Shown: positions 1 through 7,555, numbered from the stretch's first letter. The stretch is DNA of 17,445 nt from Planctomycetota bacterium (GCA_030018555.1 JASEHY010000007.1:1-17445); one strand, 5' to 3'. Notes: generated by a model not told the origin, from the letters alone. Made by a program: numbers and translations.

Positions 1-2
1 AA

Positions 3-2069
3 CAACCCAAGCAGAATTTCTCTTGTCCCGTAGGGGGGAGGGTAGGGGCTTCAACATCTCCGTTAGCCGCTGATAGAGCAAAGAAACCGGTAAAGCGTCA
101 TTCCAACACCCCGGCAATAATTATAGGGGTCTCATTATTCGCTGTTGGTATTATTGGTTTATTATTCTTGTTATCAAGAGATGCTGATAAGTCTGCCGGA
201 AGCGCCTATGTTCGTCATCCTGAAACATCTCCCTACGGGACAAGTAAAGAATCCGCTCAAGAGCCGACAGAAGGGGGGGGGGCTGTTGCGCAACCCAAAC
301 CGGAACTATTAGGTGTAAAACCCAAACGGGATGTTTCTGGCATCAAAAGTGAAGAACCGAAAGACACACCCGCTTGGATAAGACAGAAACAACAGGAAGA
401 AGCATTGAAACGAGAGCAGGAATTAGTGAAACAGCAGAAAGAGCGAGAGTCCGCAGAACTCCAAGCAAAACGACAGGCAGAAATGGAAAAACAGAATGTC
501 CTCAAACCAAAACAGGAAGAACAACAGATATCAGTTATTGAACAGAAGACCTTTAACGACTTAAAACCGCAAGTATATCAGGAAATCGGAAAATATAATT
601 ATTCTGCCGCGGTTACCCGCCTTACCGATTTTATCAACCGTGTAAAAATAGCCACCATAAAAGAAGATGCAAGTCATATTTTATCCGAGGTCAAAGAAGA
701 GCACTTGTTTTTTATAAAGATGATAATGGAGTGCTCTAACCAGACCCCTCGTAAGAAGATTGTAATTGGCTCAATGAAGATAGTGATTACAAAGGCGACA
801 GAATCTGGTTTTGAAGGTTTTGTGGAAGGGTTAAGCGGAAGTACTTATAGCCGACGTTGGGTAGATGTGCCTGTGGTCTCTATTCTGGAGTTGTTTTCTA
901 AAGACCTGGCTAAATCAGAAAGATTCGCCATGGCAACCTTCTGTTACCATCATAACTTACCTTTTGAGGGAGAACGAAACTTAATATCCTGCTATAAGGC
1001 ATATCCGGACTTGAAAGAACAGTTGGACAGATTCCTATCCCGCTATAAAAACATTCCTCTACCTGCGGGTGGCTTCTTTGAATACAAAGGACAGTTGGTC
1101 ACGGCTGAAGAGAAATCATATCTGGAGAAAGGTTATGTCAAATATCAAGGCAAGTGGATGTCTTATGATGAGATGATGGTTGCCAAGGGTTATGTTAAGT
1201 TCCAGGAGAAGTGGGTAACACCACAGGAGAAGGAGAAACTGGAAGCCGGTCTCAAGAAGATAGCAGACTTGCAGAAAAGACTCACTCCCAAAGGTATTAT
1301 TGACAAGCCCGGCGCTGATAAAGAAAAACTGCCCTGGGATAAAGCATTGGTCAAAGAAACAGAGCATTATATCATTAAAGCAAATCTTTCTCAGGAGGCG
1401 ATTGATGATCTTTGTTATGTGATGGAGTGTTTTTATTTTGAGGCGAAGAAGATATTTAAACTCGCCCGTGACCCTGGTTCTAAACTTAAGGTCTTTGTAT
1501 TTAAGGAAGCATCTGAATACTATGCCAATGGCGGTGCCGGCGGCTCTCAGGGGGTATATATGTCAAGCGGTGCGAACAAACAAATTATGACCTACTACCA
1601 ACCGCCACGAACAATTTCCGTCCTGCTTCACGAAGGCACTCACCAGTTCGTTGATTTGGTCTGTAATGCCAGAGTGCCTATCTGGATTAATGAAGGGCTG
1701 GCAACATATTATGAGTCCAGCAAGTTTGAAGGGGATTCTCTCAAGACTAATATTGTAAACCATGAAAGATTACGGCTTATAAAGGACCTTATTATCAAAA
1801 AGGATGTGCCTCGTCTTGAGGACATCATAAATATTCGTCAAGCCAATTTTGCTATTTATGAATATGCCCACACCTGGAGTCTAGTTTATTTCTTTATGAA
1901 TTATAATAAGGGTCAATATGCGGATGAATTGGAGGAATATTTTGAGAAGATAAAGAAGAAAGGATTTGAGAACCGTCCCCAGCATAAGCAACTCTTTGAA
2001 GAATCTTTTAAGATAAAGTTTGAGACACTGGAAAAAGAGTGGGAAGAGTATATTGTAAAACTTAATTGA
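3..2069 (+). CDS. Membrane-anchored zinc metallopeptidase, DUF1570-like, 5'-partial
   Basis: The reading frame is open from base 3, so the gene begins before the window; a TTG at 168 is only the first start-like codon in the visible part and lies inside a transmembrane segment. Bases about 114-173 encode one hydrophobic helix (AIIIGVSLFAVGIIGLLFLL) preceded by a basic stretch. A Gln/Lys/Glu-rich coiled-coil-like linker follows (about 360-540), then a globular part, then two short repeats of the type GYVKYQGKWMSYDE / GYVKFQEKWVTPQE (about 1129-1230). The C-terminal domain has HEGTH at 1629-1643 and INEGLATYY at 1686-1712, giving the HExxH...E zinc site of gluzincin peptidases as in planctomycetal DUF1570 proteins. 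It probably cleaves proteins or peptides outside the cytoplasm; the substrate is unknown. The gene converges on the S41 peptidase gene with a 20-bp gap. Confidence 0.8.
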   Translation, partial: QPKQNFSCPVGGRVGASTSPLAADRAKKPVKRHSNTPAIIIGVSLFAVGIIGLLFLLSRDADKSAGSAYVRHPETSPYGTSKESAQEPTEGGGAVAQPKPELLGVKPKRDVSGIKSEEPKDTPAWIRQKQQEEALKREQELVKQQKERESAELQAKRQAEMEKQNVLKPKQEEQQISVIEQKTFNDLKPQVYQEIGKYNYSAAVTRLTDFINRVKIATIKEDASHILSEVKEEHLFFIKMIMECSNQTPRKKIVIGSMKIVITKATESGFEGFVEGLSGSTYSRRWVDVPVVSILELFSKDLAKSERFAMATFCYHHNLPFEGERNLISCYKAYPDLKEQLDRFLSRYKNIPLPAGGFFEYKGQLVTAEEKSYLEKGYVKYQGKWMSYDEMMVAKGYVKFQEKWVTPQEKEKLEAGLKKIADLQKRLTPKGIIDKPGADKEKLPWDKALVKETEHYIIKANLSQEAIDDLCYVMECFYFEAKKIFKLARDPGSKLKVFVFKEASEYYANGGAGGSQGVYMSSGANKQIMTYYQPPRTISVLLHEGTHQFVDLVCNARVPIWINEGLATYYESSKFEGDSLKTNIVNHERLRLIKDLIIKKDVPRLEDIINIRQANFAIYEYAHTWSLVYFFMNYNKGQYADELEEYFEKIKKKGFENRPQHKQLFEESFKIKFETLEKEWEEYIVKLN
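273..282 (+). repeat. 10-base poly-G tract inside the metallopeptidase gene
   Basis: Ten consecutive G residues encode Gly-Gly-Gly shortly after the membrane helix. The frame is intact on both sides as given. A run this long is prone to slippage in replication and to sequencing error; gain or loss of one G would break the protein. Confidence 0.85.
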
Positions 2070-2089
2070 GCGCGCCGAAGAACGAAGAG

Positions 2090-4360
2090 TTATTTGACCG
2101 AACTTTCCTTCTCCGGGGTTTTCTCGGTGTCAAATTTATGGGCAAACTTCTTGTAGACGGGAATTGTTTCTGGATTTATATTGACCCGAGGAGAGCGACA
2201 AGCTTCTATTATTGCCCGCTGTAAAACAATATCTGTCTGGAAGTCTACCAGAAATTCAGCGCCTCTCTCATCGGCTACTCTTCGTCTGAGATGGTCTCTT
2301 AAAACCTGACGGAACTCATCCTTGTCTAGCCGTGCCGAGGAACGCGGATAAACCTGCTCAAAATCAGGATAACGTTCATAATTTTCTCCGTCATCTTCGG
2401 CTAAACTATCCAGAAGCAATTTGTTCTTCGGATAATACCCGTTGAAATACTCGTCCAATAGACCGGAATCAAGAAGTTTGTTGAATTCTCCCGCCTTGCC
2501 TAAATCTTGTTCAGGTGAGGTTATCTTTATATCCGGCTCAACGCCGCCCTTACCGTCTTTATCCTTCTCTACGGAACGACCGGAAGGTAGGTAATACTTA
2601 GCAATGGTCAACTTTAGAGTTGTCTCGTTATTAGTTGTGGTAAGGTCAAAAGGTTGCTGGACACTACCTTTTCCGAAGGTGGCTGAACCAATAAGGGTCG
2701 CTTTTTGATGGTCCTGTAATACGCCGGCTAGTATCTCTGAAGCACTCGCACTACCTTCATTTATCAGGACATACAAAGGTATATCAAGTTTATCATCATC
2801 TTGAGTTTTATATTGTCCAATGATACCGCTTCTATCTTTGGTGGTTACAATAACCTTATTCTTTTCAAGAAACAAATCTACAATGTGATTAACGGTATTA
2901 AGTAAGCCACCGGGGTTATTTCTGACATCAATAATAATAGATTTTACGGAGCGTTTCTTCATCTCCTCAACAATTTCTTTAGATTCTCTGTCAGTATCCT
3001 TGGCAAAGTTGACGATGGAGAGGAAGCCGATATTGCCTGGTAAAATCTGATAACGGGCGGTTTTGACATTAATGATAGCACGGGTGATAACGAATTCTTT
3101 TTCTTTAGTCCAGCCCCGTCTGAAGACTTTTACTTTAACATCAGTGCCGGGGTCTCCCTTCAACTTGCTGACTAACTCCTCAAGGTTTTTTCCTCTGGTT
3201 GATTCACCCTCAATCTCGGTGATACGGTCCAAAGCCCGAATTCCTGATTTATAAGCAGGTTGTCCGTACATCGGTCGCTCAATCGTAAGATAATTATCAC
3301 GCATATTGACATAGGCGCCGATACCGCCGTATTTTCCTGTAATATTTTCCTGGGCGCGCTTTTTCTCTTCCCTATTATGATACTCTGAATATTTATCCAG
3401 ACTGCCGGCAATACCCTTCGCAGCGGCGGCGAGTAATTTTTCTATATCAAACGCTGAAGGATCAACATAGTTTTCTTTAATACGAAGAAGTATTTCATCA
3501 AGGATACGATAATCAATACCCGGGGAAGGGTGAGTGGTTTTTGATAAGTTTGCTCTGGCGCGACTATAGGCATCCTGCATTTCTTTATGCTTTAGAAATG
3601 CCTTTGCGAGTCGCCCGGTCGTAGTAGGGTTAAGTGCTAAATCCTTCAAGACCTCTTTAGTCTTCTCAAACTGGTCCATTTCCGCAAGTATCAATGCGGC
3701 TGATAACCGAATCTGCGGGTCTTTAAGATTTGCTATCTCTTTGACTTCTTTAATAGATAGAGAAGAGCGGTCTATATCAAACCATAATTTTGCCAGCCCC
3801 AACCGTCGGTGAACATCAAGGGTCTCATCCAGAACAGATTGCACCTTTTTAGAAAGTTCGCTCAGGTTTAGTTCGCCTCCTCCGCCGTCATTTGCAATAA
3901 GACGTCCCAGAACTTCAGCACTAACCGAGAAAGTTTTCCTGTCACTCTCAGAAGATGTCAGAAGTAATACAGAAAAAAGAGTATTGACCGCGTCCTGGCG
4001 AAAGCCCCATTGATAGACTATTCTGGCACAGGACATCCTTATATTCTGGTTAGAATCAACCAAGCCCTGTCTGATAGAGGTGCTATCTTCCTTACCCAGA
4101 GACTCTATTTCAGAAACTATCCTCCAGAAGGTATCACTGCTAATATCTTCCTTGACCAATATGGAAAAAAGGTTCTTAATCTTTTCTGTTGGTGTGCCGA
4201 CTTCGGTAGGTTTGGTTGAAGAGTCTTTCTCTGCTGACTGTTCTGCTGTCTGCGTTGATGATAAAGATGACTCGCTGATAACTGGAGTGCCCGGCTGGGA
4301 TACCAGGAATAACAGAAGCCAAAAGTATATTAACCCTACACTGATTTGTTTATATCTCAT
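2090..4360 (-). CDS. ctpA: S41 C-terminal processing peptidase with PDZ domain and HEAT-like N-terminal extension
   Basis: A periplasmic serine protease of the Ctp/Prc family, which trims or degrades envelope proteins. A signal peptide occupies residues 1-30 (VGLIYFWLLLFLVS). Residues about 60-270 look like short helical HEAT-type repeats (RLSAALILAEM). The S41 N-terminal helical region starts near residue 282 (IDYRILDEILLRIKENYVDP), a PDZ domain lies at about 345-430, and the S41 core at about 440-640. By spacing to the conserved FGKGSVQQ, the Ser-Lys dyad is S539 (in NEGSASASEI) and K564. At 756 aa it is longer than simple CtpA proteins because of the N-terminal repeats and a roughly 110-residue C-terminal tail. 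The ATG at 4360 is fixed by a strong GAAAGGAG site 6 bases upstream. A good promoter and a structured leader precede it. The symbol is the generic family name. Confidence 0.93.
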   Translation of the reverse strand: MRYKQISVGLIYFWLLLFLVSQPGTPVISESSLSSTQTAEQSAEKDSSTKPTEVGTPTEKIKNLFSILVKEDISSDTFWRIVSEIESLGKEDSTSIRQGLVDSNQNIRMSCARIVYQWGFRQDAVNTLFSVLLLTSSESDRKTFSVSAEVLGRLIANDGGGGELNLSELSKKVQSVLDETLDVHRRLGLAKLWFDIDRSSLSIKEVKEIANLKDPQIRLSAALILAEMDQFEKTKEVLKDLALNPTTTGRLAKAFLKHKEMQDAYSRARANLSKTTHPSPGIDYRILDEILLRIKENYVDPSAFDIEKLLAAAAKGIAGSLDKYSEYHNREEKKRAQENITGKYGGIGAYVNMRDNYLTIERPMYGQPAYKSGIRALDRITEIEGESTRGKNLEELVSKLKGDPGTDVKVKVFRRGWTKEKEFVITRAIINVKTARYQILPGNIGFLSIVNFAKDTDRESKEIVEEMKKRSVKSIIIDVRNNPGGLLNTVNHIVDLFLEKNKVIVTTKDRSGIIGQYKTQDDDKLDIPLYVLINEGSASASEILAGVLQDHQKATLIGSATFGKGSVQQPFDLTTTNNETTLKLTIAKYYLPSGRSVEKDKDGKGGVEPDIKITSPEQDLGKAGEFNKLLDSGLLDEYFNGYYPKNKLLLDSLAEDDGENYERYPDFEQVYPRSSARLDKDEFRQVLRDHLRRRVADERGAEFLVDFQTDIVLQRAIIEACRSPRVNINPETIPVYKKFAHKFDTEKTPEKESSVK

Positions 4361-4379
4361 TGCATCTCCTTTCTACAAA

Positions 4380-4460
4380 GTCGGATACCCGCCTGACCGG
4401 ACGGGCAGGAATCCGACCGCTACGAATACGAAATGACTGTAGCGGTGCGATTTATCGCAC
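4380..4460 (-). promoter_or_regulatory. Structured leader of the S41 peptidase gene: three abutting hairpins
   Basis: Three inverted repeats follow one another between the predicted promoter and the ribosome site. H1 pairs 4380-4386 with 4411-4417 (GTCGGAT/ATCCGAC) around a GC-rich inner part. H2 pairs 4416-4423 with 4439-4446 (ACCGCTAC/GTAGCGGT). H3 pairs 4445-4450 with 4455-4460 (GTGCGA/TCGCAC, 4-base loop). H1/H2 and H2/H3 share two bases, so adjacent helices would compete or stack. No known riboswitch class is recognised. These could be dispersed palindromic repeats or a real regulatory leader. Confidence 0.55.
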
Positions 4461-4484
4461 TCCTAACCTCTTTCGTAGAGAAAT

Positions 4485-4514
4485 AATATAAGCATAATAA
4501 TATTGCGTTGTCAA
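4485..4514 (-). promoter_or_regulatory. Sigma-70-type promoter for the S41 peptidase gene
   Basis: On the minus strand TTGACA (4514-4509) is a perfect -35, followed after 18 bases by TATATT (4490-4485) as the -10. Transcription would start near 4478, giving a leader of about 118 nt that contains the three hairpins. The match is good, but activity is inferred. Confidence 0.6.
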
Positions 4515-4693
4515 GAAAATAAGCCACAGATTACACAGATGTCACAGATTTCTCTATCCCGCATTATTCATAAACTTTGAGCCTTCTTCTGTGTCATTCC
4601 CACGTCATGCCTCCCCGACCCCGATAGACATCGGGGCGGGGTGGCGGAAAAGTGGGAATCCAGAAGGATACAAAAGAGATGGATTCCTGCTTT

Positions 4694-4735
4694 CGTCCCT
4701 GTTTGTCCCTGTTTGTCCCTGTTTGTCCCTGTTTG
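4694..4735. repeat. Tandem array, 10-bp unit (gtttgtccct), about four copies
   Basis: Three exact copies of gtttgtccct (4701-4730) are flanked by partial copies, inside the 306-bp element. The unit contains TCCCTGT, complementary to ACAGGGA in the adjacent 18-bp array, so the two arrays could fold on each other. Confidence 0.85.
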
Positions 4736-4807
4736 CAGGGATCCTGACGAGGACAGGGATCCTGACGAGGACAGGGATCCTGGCGAGGACAGGGATCCTG
4801 GCGAGGA
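4736..4807. repeat. Tandem array, 18-bp unit, four copies
   Basis: Four copies of cagggatcctgRcgagga (R is A in the first two, G in the last two) start at 4736, 4754, 4772 and 4790. The copies abut without spacers. The reading frames through it give only low-complexity peptides and are not called as genes. Confidence 0.9.
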
Positions 4808-4881
4808 CAGGAATGACAATTAACGAGGTGTCAACGAATTAAGCATCTTATGAATAATGCGGGCTATGCTATCAAGAAAGA

Positions 4882-4904
4882 CCCCCCGACGTTACGTCGG
4901 GGGG
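4882..4904 (-). terminator. Rho-independent terminator after the CPxC repeat protein gene
   Basis: A perfect 10-bp GC-rich stem (4882-4891 with 4895-4904, loop TTA) begins 24 bases past the stop codon at 4929. On the minus strand it is followed by TCTTTCTT. The plus strand also has a short T-rich tail (TTCTTTT), so it could act in both directions. Confidence 0.7.
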
Positions 4905-4928
4905 GTTCTTTTGGCACGAGAGATAGAA

Positions 4929-5978
4929 TTACTTGTTTGTGCCTTTGCCTCTGGTATCGCCTTGCCCTTTCCCCTGTCCTGCGCTGTCGCGTCCTTCACC
5001 TTTGCCCCAATCACGAACGCCCTGGTTGATTTTATCCTTAGATTCCTTCACGCCTTGGTTGATTTTCTCGTTGGCATCCTTCTTTATTGGCGGAGGAGGT
5101 AGTTGATGCCGATGACGCTTACAAATAGGACAGGTTTTGATATCATGAGGCGGTCTGTAGCCGGGTTTTTTATCGTCGCCTTGCCCGGAATTGCCGTCTC
5201 CGCTTCTATCAATCTTGCCACTTTTTGAGTCATCGCGGTTATCACCTTGTTTAGGCGGATAGGGCTGTATTCTCGGTCTGGGAGGCAACAGTTTTTTATC
5301 ATTGCCCTGTCCTGAGTTACCGTCACCGATGCGGTCTGATTTACCGCTTTTTGAGTCATCGCGGTTGTCGTCAACCTTTTTCTGAAGAAGATATTTCCTG
5401 TACTTCTCGGCTCTTTCTCTGTTTTCCTTCTCTATTTCACGTCGTCTTTGTTCTGCTTTGTCTTTGTTGTCTTCTCTGCGGTCGCGAACATCTTCGCGTC
5501 TGTCCCGGCGGTCTTCTATTCTATCGCGGATATCTTTTTGTGATTTGCTCCATTTTTTCTGTTCGCCGCCTTGACCGACGAAATCGCGTCCTTCGCCCTT
5601 GCCCCAATCACGCCAATCACGAACACCCTGGTTGACTTTCTCGTTGGCATCTTTCTTTATTGACGGAGGCGGTAGATGACGCCTACAAATAGGACAGGTT
5701 TTGATGTCATGAGGTGGTTTCGGTCTGTAGCCGGGTTTTTTATCGTCGCCCTGCCCTGAGTTACCGTCACCGATGCGGTCTATCTTGCCGCTTTTTGAGT
5801 CGTCACGGTTATCGCCCTTGTTTTCCTTATTATCTTTAGCAGGGTTGTCAGCCGCTGATTTGTCAGACTTCTTGTCCCCTGCCTGTCCTTTTGCTTCAGC
5901 ATAAAGGACACTCATCGTGCTGATTAACAGCATCACAATGAGCAGATATGGCACTGTTTTTATTAGTTTATGCCACAT
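4929..5978 (-). CDS. Secreted, highly charged, internally duplicated CPxC protein of unknown function
   Basis: Not a family I recognise. Residues 1-29 are a signal peptide (YLLIVMLLISTMSVLYAEA, cleavage likely after AEA). The rest is mostly polar and probably disordered. A module runs from residue 55 to about 132 and recurs at 245 to about 331: a DNRDDSKSGK..DGNSGQG segment, then PPHDIKTCPIC(R/K)RH, then a KKDANEK..NQGVRDWGKGEGRD segment. The first segment alone also occurs at 203-229. Each full module has Cys-x2-Cys (C95/C98, C283/C286) and a following basic H, which could bind metal or form a disulfide. Residues about 140-200 are an Arg/Glu/Asp/Lys-rich likely single helix or coiled coil. 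The ATG at 5978 has a strong AAGGAGG site. It lies downstream of the anti-sigma/DUF3106 pair, so an envelope role is possible but unproven. Confidence 0.75.
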   Translation of the reverse strand: MWHKLIKTVPYLLIVMLLISTMSVLYAEAKGQAGDKKSDKSAADNPAKDNKENKGDNRDDSKSGKIDRIGDGNSGQGDDKKPGYRPKPPHDIKTCPICRRHLPPPSIKKDANEKVNQGVRDWRDWGKGEGRDFVGQGGEQKKWSKSQKDIRDRIEDRRDRREDVRDRREDNKDKAEQRRREIEKENRERAEKYRKYLLQKKVDDNRDDSKSGKSDRIGDGNSGQGNDKKLLPPRPRIQPYPPKQGDNRDDSKSGKIDRSGDGNSGQGDDKKPGYRPPHDIKTCPICKRHRHQLPPPPIKKDANEKINQGVKESKDKINQGVRDWGKGEGRDSAGQGKGQGDTRGKGTNK

Positions 5979-6005
5979 ATCTTTTCCTCCTTTCTATTCT
6001 TTATC

Positions 6006-6069
6006 AGACTGTCCAGAAAGCCCCATCTGTCATTCCCCCACTGGGGGAATGACACTTTTGGGACAGTCT
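6006..6069. repeat. Nested palindrome between the DUF3106 and CPxC genes
   Basis: Outer arms agactgtcc (6006-6014) and ggacagtct (6061-6069) enclose a perfect inner stem, tgtcattccccca (6028-6040) with tgggggaatgaca (6042-6054), one-base loop. The inner tgtcattcc/ggaatgaca core also occurs in the 4558-4863 element, and the outer agactgt/acagtct arms recur at 7584-7622. It may limit read-through or protect mRNA ends, but no clear T tract follows it on the minus strand. Confidence 0.85.
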
Positions 6070-6142
6070 TTTATGATGTTATTTTGGTGTGGAAGATAAT
6101 GTTTTATTATAATTCTCTCATCCATACTTAAGAGAAAACCTT

Positions 6143-6928
6143 CTATTTCCCTCCTTTCTTGTTAGTGTTATTATCTGGCTTTTTCGGTTGTGGATTTTGT
6201 TTAGTCGTCCCACCCGGTGGGGAAATGGTTTCTTTCTTTTCAGGCAATGGTGGAGTAGATACCGTTTTTTGCTCCAGTATCTTGCGTATTTCTTCGCGTT
6301 TCTTTTCTGGCGGTAACTCTTTAAGTGCTTTCATCTTGTCTTCACCGATTCTTTTAATAATGTCCGCCTCTAAGAGTTTCTGAATCTCTTTCCTACGTTC
6401 CTCAGGCAGTAACTTCTGGATTTCCTTTCTCTTTTCTTCAGACAGTTGCTTGACAAGTTGTATGGTATGCTGAACAATGTCTTTTTTAAGTGGTGGCATT
6501 TCGTTGACCCGGCGCACTTTCTGGATTAAATCCTGTCTTTTTTCTGGAGAAAGATTTTCTATTTTATCCTTTAATACCTCTCGTTTATCTGGAGGCAGGT
6601 CTTGAAGTCTTTTAAGTGCCTGATGAAGTCGTTCTTTCGCTTCGGGGGAAAGTTTCTGGTATTTTCTGAAAGCCAGTCGCACCTTATCCTTTTGTTCTTC
6701 AGGCATCTTTTCCCACCGCTCTTTTTTCTCCTTTATAAACTTTCTCCATTTTGTTCCCGAAGAATCTTTCTGCTCATTATTCTTTTGTTCCTGCCGAGCG
6801 GATGCTTGTTCTTTGCCCTGTTCTGTTTTCTCTACCCCCCCCCCTACAGACTTTTTCTCTCCCCATAAGTTAAGAGAGGAACCAATAATCACCAGACCGC
6901 TAACAACACTGATAAACATTCTGTTCAT
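6143..6928 (-). CDS. DUF3106-like periplasmic helical-repeat protein
   Basis: A signal peptide or anchor occupies residues 5-22 (FISVVSGLVIIGSSLNLW). A polar linker follows, containing Gly-Gly-Gly encoded by a 10-base homopolymer, and then residues about 70-220 hold repeated units of the form LPPEKRxxLxxxLxxLxx (for example KLSPEAKERLHQALKRLQDL, LPPDKREVLKDKIENL). This spacing of LSP/LPP-E-KR motifs is typical of DUF3106 proteins, often found beside anti-sigma factor genes and thought to act in the periplasm. The tail is Pro/Lys/Asn rich. The start overlaps the end of the anti-sigma gene: the stop TAA is 4 bp before the ATG and the GGGAG site sits within its last codons, so translation is probably coupled. 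The function is inferred only from family and context. Confidence 0.75.
   Translation of the reverse strand: MNRMFISVVSGLVIIGSSLNLWGEKKSVGGGVEKTEQGKEQASARQEQKNNEQKDSSGTKWRKFIKEKKERWEKMPEEQKDKVRLAFRKYQKLSPEAKERLHQALKRLQDLPPDKREVLKDKIENLSPEKRQDLIQKVRRVNEMPPLKKDIVQHTIQLVKQLSEEKRKEIQKLLPEERRKEIQKLLEADIIKRIGEDKMKALKELPPEKKREEIRKILEQKTVSTPPLPEKKETISPPGGTTKQNPQPKKPDNNTNKKGGK
6835..6844 (-). repeat. 10-base poly-G tract (minus strand) in the DUF3106 gene
   Basis: Ten C residues on the plus strand read as ten G on the coding strand, encoding Gly-Gly-Gly just after the signal peptide. Length and position relative to the membrane segment match the tract in the left-edge metallopeptidase gene. Confidence 0.85.
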
Positions 6929-6932
6929 ATTC

Positions 6933-7424
6933 TTATTCTCCCTTCAAATCCACATCCATAATTTCTGGCAGTGCTACAAGCACTTCGTAATCTTCAATGC
7001 TCTCTATTATCTGAACTGTTTCCATATTTTCCATGAGGTCTAAAGTGTTTATGATTTCAGTATCGCCATTTGCGGAGGTTATATTGAAAGGAGTTATTAG
7101 CCATGTTACTAACGCAATGGTAACAAGAGCGGCTGACGCCAGAAGCCCTACTCTACGCCAATTGAAGACAAATAAACGATGGGGTTTTTCTTCTGTCATC
7201 TCCATTCGGGACATTTTGTTCTGGAACTTAACTGAAAAATCCTCAGAGACAGGTTCAACCTTGTATGAAGAGAGTAAATTATCCAACTGTATTAAGGAGT
7301 TCAATTCCTTCCGGCAGAAAGCACAGGTATTAAGATGGTTTTCTATCAGTATTTTCATCTCGTGGTTCACTTCACCTTTGTGATATGCCAGAAGTTCGGT
7401 AACAATTTTATTACATTGTATCAT
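6933..7424 (-). CDS. zf-HC2-type transmembrane anti-sigma factor
   Basis: The N-terminal half has the zinc-binding anti-sigma signature H-x3-C-x2-C (HLNTCAFC), within the helical layout CNKIVTELLAYHKGEVNHEM. These domains hold an ECF sigma factor inactive in the cytoplasm until an envelope signal arrives. One membrane helix follows (VGLLASAALVTIALVTWLI), with a short C-terminal outer part. I place the start at the ATG at 7424 (MIQCNK), about 9 bases after AAAGGA. ATGs at 7430 and 7433 are too close to that site, and the first in-frame ATG at 7460 has no ribosome site. No sigma factor gene lies beside it, which is unusual. It is probably cotranscribed with the DUF3106 gene. Confidence 0.8.
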   Translation of the reverse strand: MIQCNKIVTELLAYHKGEVNHEMKILIENHLNTCAFCRKELNSLIQLDNLLSSYKVEPVSEDFSVKFQNKMSRMEMTEEKPHRLFVFNWRRVGLLASAALVTIALVTWLITPFNITSANGDTEIINTLDLMENMETVQIIESIEDYEVLVALPEIMDVDLKGE

Positions 7425-7474
7425 TGTCATCATTCCTTTCTGTCGGATGTATAAACACATAAGGTGGAAAAAAG

Positions 7475-7503
7475 TTGCGATAAATTATAAAATTATTTAT
7501 ATC
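7475..7503 (+). promoter_or_regulatory. Possible promoter for the aminotransferase gene
   Basis: TTGCGA (7475-7480), 17 bases, then TATATC (7498-7503), in an AT-rich stretch. It overlaps the better minus-strand promoter, so the two genes could share one regulatory region. Weak on sequence alone. Confidence 0.3.
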
Positions 7504-7513
7504 TTCATAGCAA
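7484..7513 (-). promoter_or_regulatory. Promoter for the anti-sigma/DUF3106 operon
   Basis: On the minus strand TTGCTA (7513-7508) is followed after 18 bases by a perfect TATAAT (7489-7484). The predicted transcript start near 7477 gives a leader of about 50 nt before the 7424 ATG. Confidence 0.5.
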
Positions 7514-7555
7514 AGCCCCATACGGACAGACTACAGAGAATGCCGAGTAATGTAA

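Larger units (their letters stand above)
4558..4863. mobile_element. MITE-like 306-bp element with 16-bp terminal inverted repeats
   Basis: The ends cccgcattattcataa (4558-4573) and ttatgaataatgcggg (4848-4863) are perfect inverted repeats. CTAT occurs directly outside both ends (4554-4557 and 4864-4867), as a 4-bp target duplication would. Inside are nested palindromes: tgtcattcc (4592-4600) with ggaatgaca (4810-4818), attcccac (4596-4603) with gtgggaat (4652-4659), attcctg (4683-4689) with caggaat (4808-4814), and a GC-rich hairpin pairing 4613-4625 with 4630-4641 with one bulged base. It also contains two tandem arrays and no credible gene. This fits a non-autonomous element or a large repeat-born cruciform; no transposase is nearby. 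Confidence 0.6.

Noticed and set aside
1116..1763. Minus-strand ORFs inside the metallopeptidase gene
   Set aside because: Antisense shadows with no recognisable domain or ribosome site.
4694..4807. Tandem repeats considered as a CRISPR array
   Set aside because: Units of 10 and 18 bp abut with no unique spacers, and no cas gene is present.
4568..4842. Low-complexity reading frames on both strands through the tandem arrays
   Set aside because: They exist only because 18 is a multiple of three; no ribosome site, no domain, and they lie inside a MITE-like element.
5084..5635. Other-frame ORFs overlapping the CPxC repeat protein
   Set aside because: Shadows of the repeated coding sequence; the minus-strand 349-aa frame has the signal peptide and the strong ribosome site.
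6006..6069. Nested palindrome as a terminator for the DUF3106 gene
   Set aside because: The stem is strong, but the minus-strand sequence after it lacks a T tract; kept as a repeat.
7425..7460. Upstream ATG at 7460 as the anti-sigma start
   Set aside because: No ribosome site precedes it and the extra 12 residues are not family-like; AAAGGA supports the 7424 ATG.
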